Source: an uncultured Desulfobacterales bacterium
Lineage (GTDB): Bacteria > Desulfobacterota > Desulfobacteria > Desulfobacterales > JAFDCJ01
Direction of reading: 5' to 3'
Assembly (NCBI GenBank): GCA_945787595.1
Contig: CALZJV010000170.1
Location: 1-12,616, forward strand
Length of the DNA: 12,616 bases
The notes under the pieces: generated by a model
Told to the model about the DNA's origin: nothing
What the model saw: the letters and a program-made list of their open reading frames with translations, nothing else
Database searches by the model: none
In this document: positions 7,127-12,616 of the stretch, piece by piece
Layout of the letters: every line of letters begins with the position of its first letter
Position numbering within the stretch: the stretch's first letter is position 1
Position numbers and translations under genes: made by a program

Positions 7127-8899
7127 CTATTTTTTGCTTAAAGATAGCGCTTTTTGGGGGCATTGCAATACGCAGGCATTGCATTTCAGGCAGGTTGAGT
7201 CATCAAGTATTTTGATATCATTGTTATTTTTTACAATGCTGTAAACATTTACAGGGCATACCATACCGCAGGTATTGCAATTAACACATCTAGATTTGTC
7301 TTGGGTGATGAATCCTGTGTGAACCCCCTTCGCTCGAAAGAGATGCCCGAAAGACTTGATACCAAATTTGTGCAGAAATGATTCGGCCTCGGAGGGTTGA
7401 TCACCGACGATCCCTCTAAGATCGAATCCGATGGACAAAATTATCAATGTCGTCAAAATCATCCAACCCGCAAATTGCCAAGGGTTACCGACCGTAAATA
7501 TGGAGATTCCGACATAAACTGCTATGGTGATGACAGCTAACATCAACGCTTTCAACCACCCGCTATTAAATGGTAAACAATAGTATCCGGCATATAGAAT
7601 AAATCCCGCCCCCCAGAAAATCAGTGTCATGACAACCGCCCAAACGGGATGAATTGCCAAGGCAATAGCAGTAAAGAAAAGCCATAACAAAGCGTTCATG
7701 GCAAAAAGCATTTCCATCCGAAATCGCAAGCCAAAGCGCACCCGACACTGTTCTTGTGTTTTCGTGTGGCCGTTAGCGAGAAACTCTGGCAAGCTGCTTG
7801 CATATACGGGCCCCCATTTCCCCTTCCAGCCACACACTTTCCTCAACAGCTTTATGTCAATTCCCGAGGCAGATAATTGCGGCAGAATAAGCTCCCTGTG
7901 TTCAACTATGCTAGCGATGTCACTCGTTTTCAGAGCTGTTAGGATTGAATGAGTGTTCATCTCGCCACCGGCAGAAGCACACCAGACGTTAATTCCTTTT
8001 GACGGTACGACAAGCAAATAGCAATTTTGATTTGTAAGTGCCTTTTCGACTCGACGAACCGTAAGGTGAAAATTTCCAGTAACGATGACCGGACTTTTCC
8101 TGTCGGGTGTACCGATTCTCCGTAATCCAGGTACCACTGGATTCGGAAACCATCGCCCCCAAAAATCGAAGAGTGATTTGATTATTGACCGATCCTGATC
8201 GGGCTTCATCACCAGCGCGGAGCCAGCAGGTTGTGAAACCGGATTTTTTCTTGCTACAACGATTGCAAAACTTTCGAGGAAGGAATAGCGTTCCTCTGTG
8301 ATTTCAAAGCCCGCTTGACGCATTTCATTAGCTATGTTCCTTACCGGTTTGGTGCCTGTCTGGGAAATGACATAGGTAATAAGTGCCAATGGGAATCTTA
8401 GAGTGTAATAGATCGCTCGTTTCAAAATATGCTTCGGTCTTACCTCGCTTACGACTAAAAATTCTCCCTCAGGTTTCAGGATTCTAGATAGCGCCTTGAA
8501 GGTCCATTGGCGTTCTTCGGCATACAACTCACTCATCACAAGGGTGGTTGTAATGAGATCGAAGCTTTTTTCATCAAAAAGGCTATCAATTTCAATGACT
8601 CCGGTATGGTGAAACGACACTTTACTTTCAAGTCCGGCTTTTTTCACCCGCTCCTGTGCAACTGCTAACATGCCTTCCGAAATATCAACTCCGGTCACAA
8701 ATGCACCGACCCGGGCTGCTCTGACAGCCAAATCTCCCGTTCCGCAGCCGACATCAAGAATGGTCATACCCGACCGGACAAAATTGGTGACAATATATTC
8801 CTTGAACTTACCTGCTTGCCCTTTAGTCAGAAAATCTATGCCCCAATCGTAACGATGCGGCCGACTTTCAAGAATCTTCATGAATACGTAGGAGAACAT
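7127..8899 (-). CDS. SAM methyltransferase - HgcA-like corrinoid - HgcB-like ferredoxin fusion, membrane protein
   Basis: One uninterrupted 590-residue frame holds four modules. Residues 18-215: class I SAM methyltransferase with motif I LDVGCGTGD (48-56), VDISEGML (71-78) and LKPEGEFLVV. Residues about 255-395: corrinoid-binding domain closely resembling HgcA, including SPVIVTGNFHLT, the cap-helix motif NVWCAS (304-309) with Cys307 as likely lower cobalt ligand, HRELILPQL (334-342), WGPVYASSLPEFL and a conserved SxR-like exit to the membrane. Residues 398-492: four hydrophobic helices (true HgcA has five). Residues 537-590: two 4Fe-4S motifs, C538-C541-C544-C548P and C570-C573-C576-C580P, as in HgcB. 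The lysine-containing GKGTFGT after the HgcA cap is replaced by AGGEMNT, and the C-terminal cysteines of HgcB are missing, so I do not call it a mercury methylase. Inference: the methyltransferase loads or takes a methyl group on the corrinoid, which the ferredoxin reduces. The start at 8899 has only a weak GAGA site. Confidence 0.88.
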   Translation of the reverse strand: MFSYVFMKILESRPHRYDWGIDFLTKGQAGKFKEYIVTNFVRSGMTILDVGCGTGDLAVRAARVGAFVTGVDISEGMLAVAQERVKKAGLESKVSFHHTGVIEIDSLFDEKSFDLITTTLVMSELYAEERQWTFKALSRILKPEGEFLVVSEVRPKHILKRAIYYTLRFPLALITYVISQTGTKPVRNIANEMRQAGFEITEERYSFLESFAIVVARKNPVSQPAGSALVMKPDQDRSIIKSLFDFWGRWFPNPVVPGLRRIGTPDRKSPVIVTGNFHLTVRRVEKALTNQNCYLLVVPSKGINVWCASAGGEMNTHSILTALKTSDIASIVEHRELILPQLSASGIDIKLLRKVCGWKGKWGPVYASSLPEFLANGHTKTQEQCRVRFGLRFRMEMLFAMNALLWLFFTAIALAIHPVWAVVMTLIFWGAGFILYAGYYCLPFNSGWLKALMLAVITIAVYVGISIFTVGNPWQFAGWMILTTLIILSIGFDLRGIVGDQPSEAESFLHKFGIKSFGHLFRAKGVHTGFITQDKSRCVNCNTCGMVCPVNVYSIVKNNNDIKILDDSTCLKCNACVLQCPQKALSLSKK

Positions 8900-9067
8900 G
8901 GCAGTCTCATTTTCTTTGCTCGAGCTTGCACAGCCCCGTGCGTGAAAATATAGTTTTGTCGGTTCGACTTTTTCGGTGATGAATATCTATTCTAAGGAAT
9001 TTAATAAATGTAAGGCCAAAGTTATGGTGAAACCTCACAGATAGTCAGTCAGTGTGCAAAGACTTCG

Positions 9068-9661
9068 TTAGGTGGTGATTTCACATTTCATCAGCAAACA
9101 GCCGTCATCATGTTTAATAAATTCATTTCCTCGAAGCTCAACTTTCTGTGCAACTTCGAATCCAGTACGTTCATAAACTGGTATCGCCAGTTCGTTATCT
9201 GCGAAAGCAATTAGGCTCAAGGCATGGTACCCATTATCAATGGCCTTTTCTTTGGTTAGTGAAATCAGTTTTTCACCAATGCCATGCCTTCGATAACTTT
9301 CATTTACGCACAACGCATCCAGAAACCAGGTGTCCTCGACCCGTGATGAATAAAAGTCCTGAAGATGCTCTATTCTATCCGCAGGAAAAAAGCCTTTCAT
9401 TTCATCGGTTATTTTATGATAAGAGGACGGATATGAAAGGGCCATTCCGATGACGGCATTCCCATCTACAGCAACAATTGTACTCTTATAGGAGTAAGGA
9501 TAATTATCATTTTCCAGATTGTGGGCTACGACTTGAACAGGCGACACTCCGGGAACCAAATCATGAAATAGATATTCTACAACCCCATCGGATGCAATGT
9601 TTATCAACTCTGCTATTTTTCCGCTATCTTCCTTCTTTCCAGGCTTGTATTCGATCCCCAT
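9068..9661 (-). CDS. GNAT-family N-acetyltransferase
   Basis: A 197-residue acetyl-CoA-dependent acyltransferase. The acetyl-CoA pyrophosphate loop is RRHGIGE (124-130), preceded by the strand WFLDALCVNESY and followed by the helix KLISLTKEKA. Motif B is in SLIAFADNELAIPVYERTGF (149-168). The N-terminal part (GKKEDSGKIAELINIASDG) is typical of the fold. Substrate unknown; length and layout fit small-molecule or peptide acetyltransferases such as those seen in gene cassettes. The frame extends to 9709, but the ATG at 9659-9661 follows AAGGAGA by eight bases and is preferred. The stop codon TAA lies within ACCTAAC, which matches the attC inverse core consensus RYYYAAC, but I found no matching partner site downstream, so this may be chance. 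Confidence 0.88.
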   Translation of the reverse strand: MGIEYKPGKKEDSGKIAELINIASDGVVEYLFHDLVPGVSPVQVVAHNLENDNYPYSYKSTIVAVDGNAVIGMALSYPSSYHKITDEMKGFFPADRIEHLQDFYSSRVEDTWFLDALCVNESYRRHGIGEKLISLTKEKAIDNGYHALSLIAFADNELAIPVYERTGFEVAQKVELRGNEFIKHDDGCLLMKCEITT

Positions 9662-9856
9662 ATGAATTTCTCCTTTTTTCTTGACAGAAGGAATATAGGA
9701 TTCCCTCAATCATTACTTTCTAGATTTTTCATTTCTGACAACGGCATTAGTGGTTGAAACCGCATAAGAGTGATGTCGATAATGAATCAACACTTTACCT
9801 ATTCTCCATAAATAGGCTTTCTGGATTGTCTGGGTCGAGATGCTGGTGACGACATT

Positions 9857-10447
9857 TCAATGTTTTGCTTTATCACCCCAAATTTCTTTCAATCGCTTAT
9901 CGCGACCACAATTCCAGCGATAGGCCTTGTACCGAATCGGGTTGTTCTTATAATAATCTTGATGATAACTTTCGTTACCTTTAATGGGATAAAAGATTGA
10001 TGTATTTAATATTGGCGTAACAACATTTTTGTTGGGAAATTGCTCTTCAACTTTCCTTTTAGATTGTTCAGCAAGTTTCTTTTCAGTTTCGTTAGCTACG
10101 AAAATAGCACTTAAATAACTTGAGCCTTTATCACAAAATTGTCCTTTTGCGTCAAAGGGATCAATGTTAACCCAGTAATGCTCTAACAACTCTGTGTAAC
10201 TAATCTTATCAGGATTATATGTTATTTCAACGGCTTCAAAGTGACCATCATGGTTGCCGTTGTAGGTCGGATTTTTTAAAGTCCCACCCGTAAACCCTGA
10301 GATCACATCGCTTACACCCTCAAGTTTTTCAAAATCTGACTCCATACACCAGAAACATCCACCAGCCAATATGGTTTTATCAGCTCCAACATTTGAAGCA
10401 TAGGATAGGAAGATTGTTAATAGAATAAATACCAATTTTTTTTTCAT
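9857..10447 (-). CDS. msrA: Peptide methionine sulfoxide reductase MsrA, exported
   Basis: A 196-residue MsrA, which reduces the S-epimer of methionine sulfoxide in oxidised proteins. The N-terminus is a classical signal peptide: MKKK, the hydrophobic stretch LVFILLTIFLSY, then a SNVGA cleavage region near residue 22, so the enzyme probably works in the periplasm. The catalytic motif GGCFWCMES gives Cys31 as the sulfenic acid-forming residue, with the conserved GHFEAVEITYNP (68-79), DPFDAKGQFCDKGSSY (97-111) and YHQDYYKNNP (161-170). Cys180 in RWNCGRDKR and possibly Cys105 are candidates for recycling disulfides. No MsrB domain is fused. GAGAGG lies six bases before the ATG. The gene is AT-rich and preceded by a leader of about 115 bases that begins at the attC-like element. 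Confidence 0.95.
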   Translation of the reverse strand: MKKKLVFILLTIFLSYASNVGADKTILAGGCFWCMESDFEKLEGVSDVISGFTGGTLKNPTYNGNHDGHFEAVEITYNPDKISYTELLEHYWVNIDPFDAKGQFCDKGSSYLSAIFVANETEKKLAEQSKRKVEEQFPNKNVVTPILNTSIFYPIKGNESYHQDYYKNNPIRYKAYRWNCGRDKRLKEIWGDKAKH

Positions 10448-10561
10448 AATATTCCTCTCTTCAATGTAATTGTTTAATTAAATGGAGGGCGTCTCAGGTT
10501 TCTAATTCCTCTATGTTCTTAAGTCACTCCAAATCGTAATTCGTAACCTGCTCACTTTTAA

Positions 10562-10624
10562 ACATAACGGCGCTTCAGCAGTGTGCAATCTTTTGCGCAT
10601 CCGACTGAAAGCGCCTGGTTGGAT
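10562..10624 (-). other. attC-like folded recombination site candidate
   Basis: In the direction of the genes (minus strand) the element begins ATCCAAC, an exact match to the RYYYAAC inverse core, four bases after the stop of the upstream membrane gene, and ends GTTATGT, six of seven matches to the GTTRRRY core. Inside, GGCGCTTTCAG pairs with CTGAAGCGCC except for one bulged T, recalling the extrahelical base of attC L boxes. The stem continues with TTGCGCA and TGTGCAA around a tiny loop (one G-T pair). Total length is 63 bases, inside the usual attC range. No integrase gene is in the window. It may alternatively be an ordinary bidirectional hairpin between two genes. Confidence 0.45.
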
Positions 10625-10627
10625 AAT

Positions 10628-11113
10628 CTATATTGGTATCCCAGGAATAATACGACCTTTTATCCTTTTCTTGAACTCCAGGTACTTCGCCCCAATTGCA
10701 CGCTCCAAGCTTTCTTCCTCGATTAGAATCAAAAATAAAAAACCTGACCACCATACTGGCACCAGCGCAACGCCGATTCTCGTATATTTATAAAAATTCT
10801 TAGTTATAAGATCCATATCTTTTTCTGCGATATTAAGAGGCCGTATCAGAAAGCAAGGCCCAAGGGCAAAGAATAAACCTATTACGAATATAGGAATACC
10901 TATGGCGGCATTAAACCCATTCAGAAAAAATCGGGGTTGTTCAACAGAAGGTAAAACAAGAATAACCCTGCCAAGAGATAGAATTGTAACAATAATCCAT
11001 CCTAAAGCAGGATGGCTACCAATCTTTCTGCTACCAACAACAGAACAAGCACCAACCAATGTAAACATGCTTATTAAAGCCCACAAGAATGGATCATTGA
11101 GATATTGATTCAT
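10628..11113 (-). CDS. Isoprenylcysteine methyltransferase-like membrane protein with apparent internal loss
   Basis: A 161-residue integral membrane protein with about four to five hydrophobic segments (10-24, 37-55, 68-88, 113-131). The C-terminus is typical of the ICMT/PEMT-like methyltransferase family: LILIEEESLERAIGAKYLEF (127-146), then KKRIKGRIIPGIP, with the conserved glutamate pair and the basic GxxY-xxxK exit. In the family, a YRYVRHPxY-type motif and another 15-25 residues normally precede this segment. Here YKYTR (108-112) runs directly into IGVALVPVWW, so the histidine-proline part and following helix appear deleted in frame, at about nucleotides 10777-10778. The protein may therefore lack methyltransferase activity. 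AGAGG lies eight bases before the ATG. The gene is bracketed by two folded elements. Family membership is fairly sure, function is not. Confidence 0.72.
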   Translation of the reverse strand: MNQYLNDPFLWALISMFTLVGACSVVGSRKIGSHPALGWIIVTILSLGRVILVLPSVEQPRFFLNGFNAAIGIPIFVIGLFFALGPCFLIRPLNIAEKDMDLITKNFYKYTRIGVALVPVWWSGFLFLILIEEESLERAIGAKYLEFKKRIKGRIIPGIPI

Positions 11114-11142
11114 TTTATCATCCTCTTTATATATCGTATTGA

Positions 11143-11222
11143 GCTAACCTGCCGGCCTCCTCACCTTCGAGTCTGCACATGCATTTACGAAAAACCGCAT
11201 AGTTTTTCCTGTCAGGTTCAGC
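11143..11222. repeat. Nested inverted repeat, possible degenerate attC
   Basis: Outer arms GCTAACCTG (11143-11151) and CAGGTTCAGC (11213-11222) pair over nine bases with one bulged C. Inside them GAAAAAC (11189-11195) and GTTTTTC (11202-11208) form a perfect seven-base hairpin around CGCATA. The element fills most of the gap between the membrane gene and the DUF2784 gene. The end boxes match attC core sites with one mismatch each, so this is weaker than the element at 10562. It may instead serve as a terminator for the DUF2784 gene. Confidence 0.35.
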
Positions 11223-11253
11223 GATTGGGTATACGAAATCTTGCGATGTCACT

Positions 11254-11628
11254 TCAACGATGATTCATAGTGCCGTGCATATCGATGAGAATTATAGTCT
11301 CGTAAATTGAGCCAACATGACAGAGTAAATGCCAAGCGTCCACTACCAAAGGGTCCCATGTAAATCCTGTTAGTTTATCTACATAGTACTTGACGTATGA
11401 ATTCGGCAAGTTAGTTTCTCCGATTTCGCGCTTGACCTCCCAATGCCAATCCGTACAAGGGCAGTAGCCCCAACCGTAAAATATTCCTAAACCGAACCAA
11501 GACAAGATAGTTAGGCCAATAGTTATCAAATGTATGCGTCGTGTCCTTCTCCACGCCCAACCTGTTAGATCAAATATAACCAAGCTACCATGGAATAAGA
11601 TGAAGAAATAATCAAGGAACGTGTACAT
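11254..11628 (-). CDS. DUF2784-like small membrane protein
   Basis: A 124-residue protein with hydrophobic segments at about 4-20, 34-55 and 95-117, the last interrupted by charged or polar residues. The block GIFYGWGYCPCTDWHW (48-63), with a proline between two cysteines, then REIGETNLPNSYVKYYVDKL (67-86), is what I recall of the DUF2784 family, whose function is unknown. Its ATG overlaps the stop of the PhzF-family gene by one base (TAATG), so translation is probably coupled and the two proteins are likely made together. GGGATGA within the end of the upstream gene may act as its ribosome site. The gene is much more AT-rich than its coupled partner, which suggests the pair was assembled from different sources. 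Confidence 0.75.
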   Translation of the reverse strand: MYTFLDYFFILFHGSLVIFDLTGWAWRRTRRIHLITIGLTILSWFGLGIFYGWGYCPCTDWHWEVKREIGETNLPNSYVKYYVDKLTGFTWDPLVVDAWHLLCHVGSIYETIILIDMHGTMNHR

Positions 11629-12473
11629 TATTTCATCCCAATTGGAACCGCCGTGCCGGTTACGACAATTCCACCTGTAGCCGGAATCTCCACTGTAAGT
11701 CGGCTCGGGCGGCCCATCGCCTCTCCTTGGCGGATAAGAAAGGTAGTGGGCACAGCAATGAGTTTGGCTTCTCGGAGATACCCTCCAAGTGCGGCGGCCG
11801 CCGCACCCGTGGCTGGGTCTTCTATGACGCCTCCAACCGGAAACGGATTGCGTGAGTGGAAAACGTCAGAACGCTCCCGCCACACGAGTTGCAGTGTAGT
11901 GAGACCGTCGCGAAGCATCAGTGCCTTAAGCCTATCAAAGTCATAATCCAGCTTGGCCAGTCGGCGCGCCTCAGCAACGGCCAGTACCAGGTGCCACGCC
12001 CCGGCGTAGGCTCTGACAGGCGGAATTGAGCCATCCAGGTTGCCTGATTTCCATCCGAGAGCAAAGAGCGCTTCGCTGACGAGCGCATCGGGTGCACGGG
12101 TATACTTTGGCGCCACTGAGGTTAGCGAAGCCTCACGGATCCCATCTCGCGTGCGGACGGTGACCGGCACCTCTCCAACGGCGGTTGCCAATCGATAAGT
12201 TCCGTCTCCCTCGGCCTCGCCCAGCGCAACGCCAGTGGCAATGGTGGCGTGACCACAGAATGAGACCTCCGCCTCAGGACTGTAGTAACGAACGGTGCGA
12301 TCCCGCCCGCTGGCCGGAGCTACGAAGGCAGTTTCTGAGAAGCCAACTTCGGCAGCAATTTGCTGCATAACATCGGGGGTTGGAAGCGTGTCCCCGATCC
12401 AAACACCGGCGGGATTGCCTCCCTCAGGACTGCTGGAAAAAGCCGAAAAGCGATAAAGTGATCCGGGAGCCAT
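11628..12473 (-). CDS. PhzF-family isomerase (phenazine biosynthesis-like)
   Basis: A 281-residue protein of the PhzF family, which has the diaminopimelate epimerase fold of two similar halves. The family markers are all present: GGNPAGVWIG (18-27), the active-site glutamate E47 in GFSETAFV, FCGHATIATG (72-81) and DPATGAAAAALGGYL (219-233). PhzF itself isomerises trans-2,3-dihydro-3-hydroxyanthranilate, but no other phenazine genes are nearby, and most relatives are isomerases of unknown substrate, so I give no symbol. The frame is open to 12542. The ATG at 12471-12473 follows AAGGAGA by six bases and gives the usual family length, so it is chosen. The gene is GC-rich compared with the genes to its left. 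It is translationally coupled to the DUF2784 gene. Confidence 0.92.
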   Translation of the reverse strand: MAPGSLYRFSAFSSSPEGGNPAGVWIGDTLPTPDVMQQIAAEVGFSETAFVAPASGRDRTVRYYSPEAEVSFCGHATIATGVALGEAEGDGTYRLATAVGEVPVTVRTRDGIREASLTSVAPKYTRAPDALVSEALFALGWKSGNLDGSIPPVRAYAGAWHLVLAVAEARRLAKLDYDFDRLKALMLRDGLTTLQLVWRERSDVFHSRNPFPVGGVIEDPATGAAAAALGGYLREAKLIAVPTTFLIRQGEAMGRPSRLTVEIPATGGIVVTGTAVPIGMK

Positions 12474-12503
12474 GACGTCTCCTTCGTGAATATCCGTGAT
12501 GCT

Positions 12504-12510
12504 GCCCAAC
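12504..12510 (-). other. GTTGGGC sequence matching an integron core site
   Basis: Just upstream of the PhzF-family gene the minus strand reads AACGTTGGGCAGC, an exact match to GTTRRRY in the place where a cassette boundary would lie. A match this short is expected by chance about once per 1,000 bases per strand, and no convincing paired inverse site or folded arm was found beyond it, so it is supportive only if the other attC candidates hold. Confidence 0.2.
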
Positions 12511-12550
12511 GTTGCTAAGGGTTTACGAAGAAATAAGTTCACAATTTTAG

Positions 12551-12616
12551 GCGTTGAGGCGCCCGATTGGCAAGGCGCGAAAACGCAGGAATATCTGGAT
12601 ATTCCGAGGGTTCGCA
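12551..12616. repeat. Palindromic repeat element, cut by the right edge
   Basis: GGAATATC and GATATTCC (12588-12605) are perfect reverse complements around TG. Outside them, the left side CAAGGCGCGAAAACGCA (from 12571) and the right side GAGGGTTCGCA, which runs off the window, are imperfect complements, so the full dyad is longer. Arms of the type CAAGGCG-GGAATATC remind me of dispersed intergenic repeats in Desulfobacterota genomes, but I cannot check this. No gene is seen in 12474-12616. Confidence 0.5.

Noticed and set aside
6975..7184. 69-residue minus-strand frame between the EEP and fusion genes
   Set aside because: It overlaps both neighbours, has no ribosome site, and its composition is unlike a protein; it appears to be chance open sequence.
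7127..8899. Calling the fusion protein HgcAB, a mercury methylase
   Set aside because: The cap motif lacks the GK that follows NVWCA in verified HgcA, the additional HgcB cysteines are absent, and the membrane part is shorter. HgcA-like is as far as the sequence supports.
9067..9073. attC boundary at the stop codon of the GNAT gene (ACCTAAC on the minus strand)
   Set aside because: A match to RYYYAAC alone is expected by chance about once in 1,000 bases; no GTTRRRY partner or folded arms were found within 150 bases downstream.
11628..12473. Phenazine biosynthesis cluster
   Set aside because: Only a PhzF-family protein is present; no other phenazine genes occur in the window, and most PhzF relatives act elsewhere.
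1..12616. tRNA, rRNA, CRISPR array, insertion sequence or phage genes
   Set aside because: I looked on both strands and saw no cloverleaf with conserved arms, no regular direct repeats with spacers, and no transposase, integrase or structural phage proteins.

Overview
The window reads as chromosomal DNA of an anaerobic or facultative bacterium, most likely a member of the Desulfobacterota (former deltaproteobacteria). I infer this from the mix of an octaheme hydroxylamine-oxidoreductase-like cytochrome, an HgcA/HgcB-like corrinoid-ferredoxin protein and a PBPRA1643-type SEC-C protein; no ribosomal or phylogenetic marker is present, so the placement is tentative. No tRNA, rRNA, CRISPR array, transposase or integrase was seen.

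Left part (1-2790): the N-terminal part of kduI (4-deoxy-5-hexosulose-uronate isomerase) runs off the left edge. It lies 37 bases downstream of, and on the same strand as, a secreted eight-heme cytochrome of the HAO-like family. A 315-base divergent intergenic region separates this pair from a plus-strand metallo-beta-lactamase-fold hydrolase with a recognisable promoter.

Middle (2873-7000): minus-strand genes for a zinc-binding SEC-C protein, an unrecognised acidic 130-residue protein, a 55-residue two-helix membrane protein with its own good promoter and ribosome binding site, an aldo/keto reductase, a Nudix hydrolase and an endonuclease/exonuclease/phosphatase-fold enzyme with a long helical insertion.

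Centrepiece (7127-8899): one 590-residue reading frame joins an N-terminal SAM-dependent methyltransferase, an HgcA-like corrinoid-binding domain with the NVWCA cap-helix motif, four membrane helices and an HgcB-like ferredoxin with two 4Fe-4S motifs. It is a one-piece candidate for corrinoid-dependent methyl transfer at the membrane. It departs from true mercury methylases at the cap motif and in the missing C-terminal cysteines. This is the most interesting object in the window.

Right part (9068-12473): small minus-strand accessory genes of uneven base composition: a GNAT acetyltransferase, an exported MsrA, an isoprenylcysteine-methyltransferase-like membrane protein that appears to have lost an internal segment, a DUF2784 membrane protein, and a PhzF-family isomerase translationally coupled to it. 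A 63-base folded element next to the methyltransferase-like gene looks like an integron attC site, and a second nested hairpin lies on that gene's other side. This part may therefore be a decayed or sedentary cassette array. The right edge carries a palindromic repeat cut by the window end.

Most genes seem independently expressed. The only tight coupling seen is PhzF-DUF2784, with the cytochrome-kduI pair as a possible operon.
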